A stretch of DNA of 64,000 bases from Hypomesus transpacificus (lineage: Eukaryota > Chordata > Actinopteri > Osmeriformes > Osmeridae): NCBI RefSeq assembly GCF_021917145.1, contig NC_061074.1, forward strand, positions 5,713,837 through 5,777,836, written 5' to 3'. Made by a program: the position numbers and the translations under genes. Of this stretch, positions 14,814 to 46,100 are shown piece after piece. The stretch's first letter is position 1, and each line of letters begins with the position of its first letter. The notes under the pieces were generated by a model. The model saw only the letters and a program-made list of their open reading frames with translations. It was not told the DNA's origin and searched no databases.

Positions 14814-17235
14814 TTACGTACCAGAGAGAGGGCTATTCGGACTATGTAACTTGGCTCTTTTGTTGCTGTAGTCTGTAGTCCGACCCTTCCTCCAATCACA
14901 AATCTCCTCATGAGGACATATTCTGCACTTCCAGGCATCCTCAATGTCCACCCCTTGTGGCTCCCTCTCCCCTCTCCAGTAGGCCAAGTACCCTCTGAGC
15001 TCAGTTTTGAGTTGGGTTTCCTGAAACTCTACCTTCCTGGTCCCAATGTGGCTTCCAGTGCTCTGGTGATGATATTCAACAAGTAGGTTGTTGACTTCTT
15101 GTATGTTGCTGGAGGCTAGGACAGACAGAAGTACATCCAGGAGCTCCTCCAGTGTGGCTGCAGAGTAGCCCATGGTCTTGACCTGCTCCTGGACTCTGTC
15201 ACCCAGGGCCTGTTGGAGCTTTAGCCATCGAGCCTGGAGGTACAGGATTATGCGGCCCCTATCTAACTGACCACTAACCATGGAGTCAAACAGAAGCTTG
15301 TACAGCCCAACCTAAAATACAGAACAAGAGAGGGACTATGAAAAAATTACCAATTAACAAAAAAAAATGTTTTCATAGGTTATTTATAACTGTGATATTT
15401 GAATAAAACAAGTCAGTATGAGTTTATTCTGTGACATATAAGCTACCTGTAAGAAATGACCCCTGGCCTGTGAGGGGCAGGGGAAAGAGTTGTGCCTACG
15501 AGTCTTCAGGTCACTTAATGCCAGCTCACCGGAGTCACTACGCCGCAGGTCATCAACAATGCCTGAAAGAAACATCCCTTCCAACACTCCAAAGACTGGG
15601 AACTCTCTCACATGCTGTCCTGGGAAACACCAAAAAATGATACTTCAAACATTCTTTTCATTCCATTATTATTTCAACGTTAGTCTTAATTAGAACCATA
15701 CCTGCATGAATTGCATTTATTTTCTGCAGCATGCTGAGGTAAAGTACAGCCTCTTTGTCTTCTCTGGTGATGACCGGCACTTTCACAACATTAGGGTGTG
15801 CCTCCTGTTCTAATCACAGTAGGGCACAAGGTTATCATGTGAACTCCTACACCTATAACTAAACAGTCATGTCTGTGGCAACATTCATGAAGGAGAAACC
15901 ACATACATTTTCAGTAAAAAAAAAAGCCAGTGCTTTTTAAATAATATATTGTCAACACATTCTGAAAATCTACATTTATTTATTTTTCAACATAAAAAAT
16001 GATGTGTTGTCCATATACATATGCTTACCCCTAGATAGATGAATGCTAGCCCCAGTTGTCACTTCTTTTCTCTGCATCTCTTTCCGTCTCACCTGAGGCT
16101 TCAAGAGGCCATAAATCATATGTATCTCACACCACGAATGGGCACACAACTGAGTCACAGAGAAGTGAGATTTGTTAAATCTATCCATTGGTCTAACGTT
16201 GGGGATAGATACATCCTGACTCCATCTTGCTTTAACCTTCAAAAAGAAGTCAGCTCTGACACAGACAGAGACACAAAGACATACAATCAAGAAGAGCAAG
16301 CACCAACAAAATGTATGGAATCGCAAACTGTCATACCTATGGATATCAAACAGTCGGATTATGCATGCAGACAGGTTGACTTACTTCAGTTTGGGGATCT
16401 TCTCATGTTTCTGGTTGAAATGGGTCTCTGCCTTTGCCTCACTCGTGCCACTACATCGCACAGAGGGAGCTAAAGTGAGTCAAAAACACATTTTAGTAAT
16501 GTACACTTGAAGCACTTATCAATTGATAAGGACAACAGAATGAAAGACACATTATACTGTAGACTTCTGATAAGTAGACCATGAACAAAACATACTTTGC
16601 ATACAAGGTCTGTACTCATATAGTTATGGTTGCACCCAACTGTAAAGGGTAAACACGAAACAGTCATAAACAGTCACTCCACTGTCTGTTCTCCCCTCTG
16701 CCCTCTGGGAGCCAGCACGGGAGCCACCAAGCCTACACCACACACAGAAACATCTTCCCCCTGGCTGTCACCCATCTGAACCTGGCCATCTGAACTCATC
16801 ACTCACCCCCTCACACCCCTAGCTGAGCCCCCAGAGCCCTTACACGCATACAAACTCTCCATGTTCTTTCACCTACAAACACTCACACCCTGATCTCTAC
16901 ACTCTGCCCCCTCCTAGCCATGGCTGCACTTTAATAACTGGCACTCCTGTCATGTTACAATAGTTTATTTGATTACTTACATATTCACTTTATTGTGTCT
17001 AGCTCAGTGGATATAGGCCTCCTGTGTTTATGTACACAGTACCCTACATGAACCCCCCTTTCGTAGCATATAGTGCCTGCACATTATGGTAGTAACACAG
17101 TATGACAGTAACATTTTATCAAATTAAATGTAACTCACTGAGGTGCTCTGACTGTAAATTCAGTAACTCGGCATCACTTATGTCTCCCCAATCGTCTGGG
17201 TGTTCCTCCGGCAGTTTGATATTATTTAGACTCAT
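14814..17235 (-). CDS. exo5: Exonuclease V (EXO5), single-strand DNA exonuclease with a 4Fe-4S cluster
   Basis: Coding exons (minus): 17139-17235, 16385-16469, 16029-16255, 15702-15809, 15447-15619, 14814-15311. All junctions are GT-AG and phases close to 395 residues (human about 373). EXO5 is a RecB-like PD-(D/E)XK nuclease that removes single-stranded DNA and helps resolve damaged forks. The match includes the family string TGASIHL in exon 3, IREFPVFG-like VREFPVFG in exon 5, and catalytic VDDL followed by SDLKTRR near residue 210 (Asp where human has Glu). The iron-sulphur cysteines are visible as LC/WCE near residues 98-103 and C-x2-C-x5-C at about 359, 362 and 368, just before DWRK. The start is the first ATG of the acidic N-terminus MSLNNIKLPEEH. 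It lies head to head with the LIAT1-like gene and is unrelated to it in function. A potential donor, GTACGT, overlaps the stop, so an alternative C-terminus is conceivable. Confidence 0.93.
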
Positions 17236-18025
17236 TGTGAAAAATACATGTACTCTTAGTAGACAAATTGAGTCCGGCGAACGCCATTCGGTACCACATC
17301 AAGTTCGCAAATGATCGACAGAAGATAACAGGATTGTAATGCCCGGACATGTTCGACACAAGGAACTCCCCCTTGTTGACGTCAGATCCATTTGATTTAA
17401 CATTTAGCGTACCAACAGATGGCACCATTGTGCCATTCTAAACCCGCATTTTTAGAGTGCACCACAGGCTCAAAATGACCAAAAACAAATAACTTCCTTT
17501 TGACAGTAAATCCTTGTTTTGAGAAAGGAAGTCTATTCCATGTGAGTATTGCCAGTATCCGGAAGATCTTGCTATATTTTCTTTTCACACTAAAATCATG
17601 TTTTTATGGAAAACAAGGACTTCCTGCCAGGTTCAGAAATGTTGTGATATAGGCCTATAGGCCAACCTTTAAGTGTGCAGACGATTAAATTTTTTTTTGG
17701 GGGGGGACGTGGTGGTACATCATCACTTTCTTCCGACACTGTCATCTCAAGGAATAATTACAACTCTGCGTCACGGTTAGCGAGATATAGCCTATATGGG
17801 CCTACTTCAGAAACACATTTCTCAAGTCAAGAACTAGGCCTATATAAATTATTCCTGAAAGAGTAGTCTTGCAAGAAAATGCATTATCCACTCATGGGTT
17901 GCTGTTACGCGCTTCATAGTCTTATCCGTTTCCATGGAGCGATGTTTTCGAAAACTATGATCCGAAATTGTAGGCTAAATAGGCCTATTTTAGTTGCATA
18001 TTACAATTGATTCATATTGGAAAAC
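17236..18025. promoter_or_regulatory. Shared head-to-head promoter region, EXO5 / LIAT1-like
   Basis: The two start codons diverge across only about 790 bases, so both promoters and 5' UTRs must lie here. No clear TATA box or strong CpG island is visible. A run of T then G (about 17688-17706) interrupts it. The bidirectional promoter is an inference from geometry. Confidence 0.5.
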
Positions 18026-19053
<1,028 letters not shown>

Positions 19054-19433
19054 GTGTCACACTTGTCACAAGAATATGTGTGACAATTTAGTTGAATCCT
19101 TATGAATAATCTGAATATTATCTTTCAAGAATGCAGCATCTGTCATTCATCAGGTTTGAACAGACCACTGCACGCTAAGCCCTATGGATGAAAAAGTTTA
19201 AAAATCAAGAATGATGTCGGCTGTAATTTTTAAGAAACATCTTGAACAGTCTTACCCTGTAGAGGGCATAAATGTTGAAACAATGAGAAAACATCAGTTC
19301 ATTGTGTCTTCCAATAGCCTTTTTACTTGATTCAATCGTTTTCAAAATGTCTTGTCATAATGTACCCAATTATTATTATTATTTTTGCATGGCACTACAT
19401 TCATTATGAAATAATATGACAACAATATTATAT

Positions 19434-19439
19434 TTTATT
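19434..19439 (-). terminator. rflnb: Candidate polyadenylation signal for RFLNB
   Basis: TTTATT on the plus strand reads AATAAA on the minus strand, about 0.9 kb past the RFLNB stop and 0.4 kb from the convergent LIAT1-like stop. If used, the two 3' UTRs nearly meet or overlap. Confidence 0.35.
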
Positions 19440-20351
19440 TTAAACACATTTAAAAACATACAGCTTTAAATCCAGGTACATCATTTAACTTCAATGAGGC
19501 AAACAGGTGTCACAAACACGGTTAAGTCTTCAAAGTATGTCCCTATAGGACAAGGAGCGTGGATACCCTTGAATCACTACAAATATTGAGGTGATACATG
19601 AAATTGAGACTTATCAGACTTCTTGGCCAAACAGGAGAGTATAACTTACTAATTGAATAGTGCGTGATAACATGTTAGTAAAAAGCCAGTCAGTCTCAGC
19701 AAATATTAAACCTTCAAATAACCATCTGAGCAATTATGATCCATTATGGCTTCAGTCCATTAAAAACTTAATTTAAAAGCACTTCCCACTCTCCCAGAAT
19801 ACAGATTAAAAGGAAACTAGCTGCATTACATTATCTATGATGAACATTTTCTAAATTAAGAACAATATGTACAGTGAAGTGTTAGGATAACATGAATATA
19901 TGTATCTTTTTCTATCCATGCCTAGAGAATCCATTGAGCCAACTTTGTGCAAAATTCCCACCCACATACCCTGTGACCTGAAAGCCATGTTGTGGCCCAA
20001 TTGTGTACAGTAACTTTACAACATCCTTTGCTTCTACAAATCCTAAGTCACTTTCCTTAAAAACTACAAATCCTGCATGGAAACGCAGCTGTTATATTTG
20101 AGTCTTGAATTGGAAAATAGTATTTTCATCAGCCCCAACTGCAGGTTTTGGACTGGTGTCAAACAACTATGTTAAAGACGACACTTTCCAAACAGCCTTT
20201 TACTTCTTGATAAAAATACTTTTGTTGACATCATCTATTAAGTTCATAGTCCCAAGTTCAATGTCTAGTTTAAAAACAAATCGTTCACAATAGTCCATTG
20301 CAACAAATAAAGGAGCCCTCCAACAAGTTGTTACCCAGCTTCCTTCTACTC

Positions 20352-21605
20352 TCACTGGGGTATCCTGCTGCGATCAACAGCCTCTAGCTCCACACTGGAG
20401 AGGAAGCGTTTGGATAGCCGGCGGCTGTCGAAGCTTAGCTCTGTGGTGTAGATTGCACGGGCATGTTTAGGGTACACAATAGTGGTGCTCTGAAAGCGCT
20501 GGGCTCGTTGGCGAGGCTGGAACTCCAGTTGGGTCTTGTAGTGTCTCCAGGTGCTGTGGGGCAGGGTGACAACAGTCTGGCTGCAGTGCTCCAGACCCAG
20601 GCCTCGTGGCTGGAGGGCTATATCATGGATGAAGTGGCGCTCAGAGTCGTAGCGCACAGATGAGGTGTATCTGGAATGTCAAAGATCAGGGCATTTACTT
20701 TCCTAAGCACATTCTGAATTTGGTTGCAGAGTGTAGGCCTTCTTTTTGTACAACCATGTTGTGAAACTATTCTACATACCCCTGTGTCCATAACAGATAC
20801 AGTGACCCAATACTATCTTACTCCAAAATGTATCCCATTTGGCCTAACTACAACAGTTTTTAGTCGAAGATGTAAGTAGCTTACATACACTGATTTGCAG
20901 ATAGCCTATTTAAACCACAAATAAAAACGCCTTCGGCAAAAGCTTATTTTTCATGCAGTTATTCAGAACATTTACCGTATTTCCTTGGGCGGTAGTGGAT
21001 CCAGTTCTATTCCCTCTCCGTAAGACAACGGGTGCAGCTGGGGAACAGATCCAATTGGTAAAACTGGAACCTGCAAAGCAAAGTCAGCCGACCGTCAACA
21101 CACATATGGAGAAAGGATTTGGTGGAGGTGGTAACGTTACTGACCCAATTTAGTATTTACGTGACCCAGTTTCCCAAGCCCAAGACAAACCAGAGATGCT
21201 AAAAACTATTATCGATCTTTTTCATTGACATGACAGGCTCTGGCATGTCAATTTAGTATAATTACATTAAACAATATTGCAAATGCAACTTGCAAAAGTC
21301 CGAAACAACGTTTTGCAAGTTTGATCGAAATGTAGCCTATCCATTTTTTTGGTAACAAGTTAGGAATAATACGACATTTGTATACAGTTGTTAAAAGTTA
21401 TACGTACCAACCCTGACCCTTTGCCCTCGTCTTCAGAAACTGGACTTATTGCTCCTTTATCGCCACACGGGGACAATAGCCAAGCGCTAGGACTGGGGCT
21501 TGGAGGTAGTCCGGAGTCCGGGCTGTCAAGTGCCCGTTCAGCTTTGCAGCTCATATCCAGTGGATCGTCGTCACACACATTCGGCAAATTTAGTCTGCCC
21601 ACCAT
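20352..21605 (-). CDS. rflnb: Refilin B (FAM101B), filamin-binding actin regulator
   Basis: Exons (minus): 21408-21605, 20976-21070, 20352-20670; all junctions are GT-AG and the product is 203 residues (human about 214). Refilins bind filamin A or B and turn it into an actin bundler, organising perinuclear actin and affecting skeletal development. Family hallmarks are the start MVGRLNL, the serine/proline segment DSPDSGLPPSPSPS, YGEGIELDPLPPKEIR in exon 2, and in exon 3 RYDSERHFIHD, CSQTVVTLP, RFQSTTIVYPKHARAIYTTEL and SSVELEA. Codons for a longer open frame precede the ATG, but they would require a non-ATG start and family members begin at MVGRL. The gene is convergent with the LIAT1-like gene and tandem with VPS53 (2.2 kb upstream), as in mammals. 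It lacks signal peptide and membrane segments. Confidence 0.95.
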
Positions 21606-23845
21606 TTCTTTCAGTTCAACAGACAAATGGTCGCACTTTTCAGGTAGGTCAGCTTAACATGAGCTATAACAACGATCAATTCAAACCAGGTATCAAGTGT
21701 GTCGAAACTGATTGAGTAGCGAGAGTGAGAGTAGCCCCTGTAAGCAGACTAGTGCTCAATCGATCTAACTAGCCTGCGTATATTATAGGACTCCTAGTGA
21801 CCACGCAACTACAAATGCCTGACGGCAATTACTCGCATCAACCTCCGTTGCTTGGCAATACAGTTTACGACTGTCGGTAATCCAGTGTTTCCCAAAAATA
21901 TATATGAACCTTTACGAAAAAGAAAAAAAATTACCTTTCTGATTTTTATATTGCACGTGCAGCTACATTCCGTCCAAATGAGTTACGTGCATTTTTTCGT
22001 CATAACAACAAAGAGAAATAAATACATTTTGTCAGCGTTAAATGATGCTGTGTCATGAGTGGGCATTCAGTTGTCCCGCCTGCATGTCTTCAAATTTCTC
22101 TTCTATCAAAAGGGTTCACTGTTTTTCAAGTAAATACAGGGATGGAAACGCCTTTTAAAACGGTCTCTTGCTGCTGGTTGGAGAGGAAAGATTAGAGGCG
22201 ACAATACGAAACATGGGAACTCTTTCATCCCCTCCCCTTGGCAAACACTGGCAAGACAGAACTTTGTCTACCCATCAACCCCGATTAACTTGTAATATTG
22301 CTGAATGTTTTGTTTCTTCTTATGATACAAGGAGCTACAGTTGTTTGCAAAGGCAGTTGCCTTATACGAAACAGTAAAACAAGACATAGGTTATGGCAAA
22401 CTTTTACTCCAGTAGTTGCCAGATAGCTAGTATAACTCTGAAAATACACATTATTGATAATCAACCGAAAGCAGGAATGTAAGCCTACATCAAGAACATC
22501 ATAGCATTTATATATTAATCCATTTATCAAACACTTTCTTTTCAAGGGGACAGAGGTCCACCTACGAACCACATCTTACACAATCAAAACCATTCAAACC
22601 CCAACCTCTACACTATGATGCTTGACCTTCATTTAAAATAAAATAAATCATTTCAATTATCTTGCAGGACAAAAACAATATACAGATGGACTGAGCAGAA
22701 TGGAGAAATAACTCACTACATTGCCAGCAGAGGATAACACCTTTTCAACTTTAACAATCCAGTTAAAATGTTGGTTTGAGGGTGGTTTTATGATGTTCCA
22801 TTCAAACTCAATTTAAAAGAGCTTACTGTCACCAGCCATTGATAATCTAAGTCTGGCCAGAAATCATTCACCACCTTCAAGTTCTTTCAATTTGGCTAAA
22901 TCAGCTGACATGACAACACACATAGGGCTCAGTGTCTGGGAGGTACTTCAGGGAAAGGTTAAAGAAATGAAAACACTTCACATCATGCACACAAATACAC
23001 AACTCTCCTGGCCAAGGGCTGCTTTTTAAGGCATGGACTGGTTTTAATTTCCCAACATTGGGGGAGTTTAAAAGCCCCAAAGAAACTGCCCAGTGTCTGA
23101 TTGAAGAGACAGGAAATCTCAAGATCCTCCCAGTTCCAGAACTGAGGGCTTAATCACTAAACCTGGAGACCAGACAGCGGTGCATGATGGGACACCATTG
23201 TAACACCAAAACCCAATAAATGTCCCTACCCAAACTAAAGCACTAGACATCTGAAATAGACTCACCCTAGAAACTGCCCCCATTACTTCATAGAGCAAAC
23301 TGATAGCAATGTATCAATTTACACAGACAATACGCTTGAACATTCAAAGATGTCAACTTTTTTCTGTTTTCAGTCTGGTATGGATAGTTGCCAGAGTGGC
23401 AGCATGTTGCCTCAAGCAGTTTTGAGTTAGTTGGTAGCTCCTGATTTAGTCTAAGTGCAAACACATTTTCAGCTTTGTATAGTGTATGATATACTGTACA
23501 TTTAATTACAACACAAAGCTTAAGTATTAGTGTCGTTAAAGGAGAACAAAAAACAAACAAAACCAGAAGTACATTTCTCATATGTGCCAACAGCATATTG
23601 CAGTTGAGGAAATGTCTTCATAATCTGACATAGACTTTGAAATTGTGCAGGTCATATTTATGCTAGTAAAAAAAGGTATATATTAGTCTCTGCTTTACCC
23701 ACAATGTTCCATTATCACTAAACAGGGCAGGAGCTTATGTCATGAGAAACTGTTTCTATGTATGTGTGATCAGAGAATTTGTAAAGGAAAGTGAGAAGCC
23801 CAGTTGTTCTCCTTTTGAGGTTGACTGCGTGTGTATGTGTGTGTT
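21606..23845. other. Intergenic: RFLNB promoter side and VPS53 3' UTR
   Basis: The left part must contain the RFLNB promoter and 5' UTR; the right part must contain the VPS53 3' UTR. TTTAAT near 23502 would read ATTAAA on the minus strand, a possible variant polyadenylation signal for VPS53. No coding sequence is recognised. Confidence 0.5.
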
Positions 23846-41994
<18,149 letters not shown>

Positions 41995-42270
41995 TTTAGA
42001 AAAACCCTTGCCCAACCTTTTTGCCGTCAACTGAGGACCACTTCCTGGTTGACGGGCTTCTGGGATAGCCAGTGCCGACGCCACGCACACTGTCACGTTA
42101 CTAAACAAGACTTTCTAAAAAGATAAATTGCATGATATGCCTCAACTACTGTTCTGGAGGACACACCTATGGGACACACTCTGCACCTGGTTGGCATGGT
42201 AAATGATCCTTTACCAAAATATTGCAATATTGTACCCATTTTAAATTCAAAAGCCACGTCACGAAATAAC
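41995..42270. promoter_or_regulatory. VPS53 promoter and 5' UTR region
   Basis: Directly upstream of the VPS53 ATG; includes TTTTGCCGTCAACTGAGGACC and a GC-richer stretch. The AIFM3-like 3' UTR must end nearby, so the two tandem genes are tightly packed. No TATA box was identified. Confidence 0.4.
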
Positions 42271-42276
42271 TTTATT
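42271..42276 (-). terminator. Candidate polyadenylation signal for the AIFM3-like gene
   Basis: TTTATT on the plus strand reads AATAAA on the minus strand, about 0.87 kb past the final TAA at 43143-43145 and about 0.28 kb before the VPS53 start codon. Inferred from position. Confidence 0.4.
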
Positions 42277-43142
42277 TTGTACAGATTCAGGAGTGCAAAT
42301 TAACCGTTTTGATGGCAATCAGCCATTGAAAAAATACAGTTTCTAGAAGGTTACTGATCTATTTTACAAATACTACCTGAGCACCAAGATTCAAGTAGTT
42401 ATTTAACTGAGTGCAATGGCATTAACAGTATATAAATAAGTAACGTTGTAATGCATGAAAGAAAGAAGAATATAAAAGAGAAAATGGACGTATCACTTTA
42501 AAATACCCTTTGAGAATTACAATGTACCATACCACTATTTTTTAAGAACAACAGTATACTGTTAACAGCCAAGAATATTATTTTGAACATTTGTTTCTGC
42601 TGGAGGTGTGGATATGAATCCAAATGGTTCAAACATTGACAGTGAAATAGCATTCTCTTCATGGAGGGTGGAACCATAGAGACATAATATAGTGTAAACA
42701 AAAAATATAGTGTAAACAAAAACGAATTTAGAGTAACCAAAAAGTAATATAAATGAAACAAGTCCACCTTTTGAAACAGAGTAATGACCATACATGTAGT
42801 CACCATCTATCATCATTTAGTCAAGGCTAAATTGACATTTAGGTTAATCAAATAACATGTTTTTCACTCAGTGACTGCAGAAGACAACCGACTTCTAATT
42901 TCTCATGCCACAGGGCAGAGAAGACAGATAATCAAATAAAATGTCAGTTAACATAGTTACCGTACCAGATAGAAAACCACAGATCCCTCCAACCTTTGGT
43001 TTTCACATGATAAAATTGGCAGAAGATATAAATACACGTAGGCACTGGTGAGAAAAGAAGGGTAGAGAAAAAGAGTGAGAACAGGAAGTTTCAGGACATC
43101 CTCTTGGTCATAAAGATTTGGAATTGATCCATGCTGGACATG

Positions 43143-46100
43143 TTACATCTGTAACCAACCCAGGTTGTCAGATCTGAAACAGACAACCATATTGTGTGAA
43201 AGTATATACAATTATTTGCCATAGGACTAAGACATGTATTTAATGCACACTGTTAACATCCAGGTAAATGTTGCGGTTTCCTTCATTTAATTTATCATGT
43301 AATCGTGCTGAAACTCACTGAGCATGTGTCTTGGTGATGATCTGTCCGCGGGACATCATTTCCGCAATTCAAGCCACAGCTGGGTCAAAGGTCATGCTGG
43401 CTGCTGCCACCACCATGTCATCTCTGATGACCAAACACAATGAAAAGGTGAAGTATTCTTGGGATTGACCGAAATGTTTTGAGAACAAGAGGCATGGATG
43501 TACAGGGTACAGTAGATGTCCCACACTGGGCAGATGGATGGACATTCTCCTCAAAGAGGAACCACTTACTTGATATAGAACGCTAGAAACTTCCTATCCT
43601 CCACTTTGCCTTTGAATATGATTTCTGTGTATCCCTCTCCGTAACCTTGGTTTATGAGACAAGTTGTACTGTAAGTCAATTAAACAAAGACGTGATTCAA
43701 CTTTATACTGAATATATTTTTGTTGCAGATGATCACCTGCATAGCGAACACTCTTCCCAAGTAACATTGTCCAGAAGAATGGAACTGAGTCGATCATCGT
43801 CTGGTTCTGTAACATATTCAAGGCTGCTACTCTTCCTGGGGAGAACACAGAGGACAAACCAAGTGTGGGTACTTGTTATTCCTGGAGATCCAATGTGTGT
43901 ATGCTGACTTGATCCCAGTGTTCGACCAACAGGTTTAAGAACTGAAGTGCTTTAGGTGTTTACCATGGGCATGTGCCAGCTGCCAGTGGCCGATGTTAAC
44001 CCTCTGGTCTCCTCGTATGGTCAGAGGAAAGGCTGTTACATCCCCTGCTCCGAACACATCTGGAATGTTGGTTCTCATGAACTGAGTAGGAGAAGCATCG
44101 CATATTGGATGGTCTTAGTCAAATTACTAACCATTGACATATTAGGTATATACAATGTCATGATTCCCTTATAATGCTTTTAAATTACAAACAGGCAGGT
44201 CCGACAATATGTATACACTGTTCATTGCGCTGGTCTTTTACCTTGTCAATGACGACAGCATTTCTGGAATTCACCTCCACCTGGCTACCCTTTAAGAACT
44301 CAGTGTTGGGGATGACCCCTTGGGGGAGATGAGGGCAACAATTCATATTTTGTAATAACATTATATAATTAAGAAATTAATTTGATAATATTGACTATAT
44401 AAATTGAATAGGTTTTAAGGTATCAAACCACTTCATTATAAGTTTAATACTTACCAATTCCAGCCACAACAACATCAGCTTCTAAGACAGCACCACTCTT
44501 CAGCACCACCTCTTTCACCTTCATAAGAACAAGTTGTTTTCCTATTCATGCATTTCAAAGGACTAATATCCAACATAGAAAATGTCTACAGCTATCAATT
44601 AGAAAGAGATTTGCAAGTAAGATCAATTTTACATATTTGACTGTAAATCTACCTTGCCGTTCTCTCCTCTGATTTCTTCTATTTGGTCATTCATGTAGAA
44701 CTTGATATTGCTTTCCTCCATCATCTTCAGTAGAAGAAAAATGCAATTCAGAGAGCAGAAGTTTTCACATTGCATGTGATATGACATGGAGTCCCCTTGA
44801 GTCACCACCTTACCGCGGTGGAGGGGTTTGCGTGTCCTAGTGATCCTGGAAGCTATGTTGTCGGGGGCTTCATGCCCCTGGTAGGGTCACCCAAGGCAAA
44901 CAGGTTCCAGGTGAAAGACCAGACAAAGCGTGGCTCAAAAAACCAACCATGAAGAAATACAACAATGGTTCTCAGTTGCCCCTGCCCGGAAGCGGGTCAC
45001 CGGGCCCCCCCCCTGGAGCCAGGCCCGGGGGTGGGGCTCGATGGCGAGCGCCTGGTGGCCGGGCCTTTTCCCATGGGGCCCGGTCGGGCACAGCCCGAAG
45101 AGACAACGTGGGACCCTCTTCCAGTGGGCTTACCATCCGCAGGAGGGGTCATGGGGGTCGGGTGCAGTGTGAGACGGGCGGCGGCCGAAGGCGGGGGCCT
45201 TGGCGGTCCGATCCTCGGCTGCAAAAGCTAGCTTTAGGGTCGTGGAACGTCACCTCGCTGGCGGGAAAGGAGCCTGAGCTGGTGCGCGAGGTAGAGAGTT
45301 TCCGGCTAGATATAGTCGGCCTCGCCTCGACGCACAGCGTGGGCTCCGGAACCAGTCTCCTTGAGAGGGGCTGGACTCTCTTCCACTCTGGAGTTGCCCT
45401 TGGTGAGAGGCGTCGAGCTGGGGTGGGAATACTGGTTTCCCCTCGGTTCGGCGCCTGTACATTGGGGTTCACCCCGGTGGACGAGAGGGTAGCCTCCCTC
45501 CGCCTTCGGGTGGGGGGACGGGTCCTCACTGTCGTTTGTGCTTATGCACCAAACGGCAGCTCAGAGTACCCACCCTTTTTGGAGTCTCTGGGGGGGGTGC
45601 TGGAAAGCGCTCCTCCTGGGGATTCCCTCGTCCTCCTGGGGGACTTCAATGCTCATGTGGGCAATGACAGTGAGACCTGGAGGGGCGTGATTGGGAGGAA
45701 CGGCCCCCCCGATCTGAACCCGAGTGGTGTTTTGTTGTTGGACTTCTGTGCTAGACACGGTTTGTCCATAACGAACACCATGTTCAAGCATAAGGGTGTC
45801 CATATGTGCACCTGGCACCAGGACACCCGAGGTCTCAGTTCGATGATCGACTTTGTAGTCGTGTCATCGGACTTGGGGCCGCATGTCGTGGACACTCGGG
45901 TGAGGAGAGGGGCGGAGCTGTCAACTGATCACCACCTGGTGGTGAGTTGGCTTCGATGGTGGGGGAGGACGCCGGTCAGGCCTGGCAGGCCCAAACGTAA
46001 TGTGAGGGTCTGCTGGGAACGTCTGGCGGAACCCTCTGTCAGAAGGAGCTTCAACTCCCACCTCCGGGAGAGCTTCGATCATGTCTCGGGGGGGGCCGGG

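Noticed and set aside
43369..43371. Selenocysteine reading of the in-frame TGA
   Set aside because: The family has a basic residue, not Cys, at this position, and I could not identify a SECIS element in the putative 3' UTR. A nonsense change from CGA is simpler. A dedicated SECIS search of 42271-43142 would settle it.
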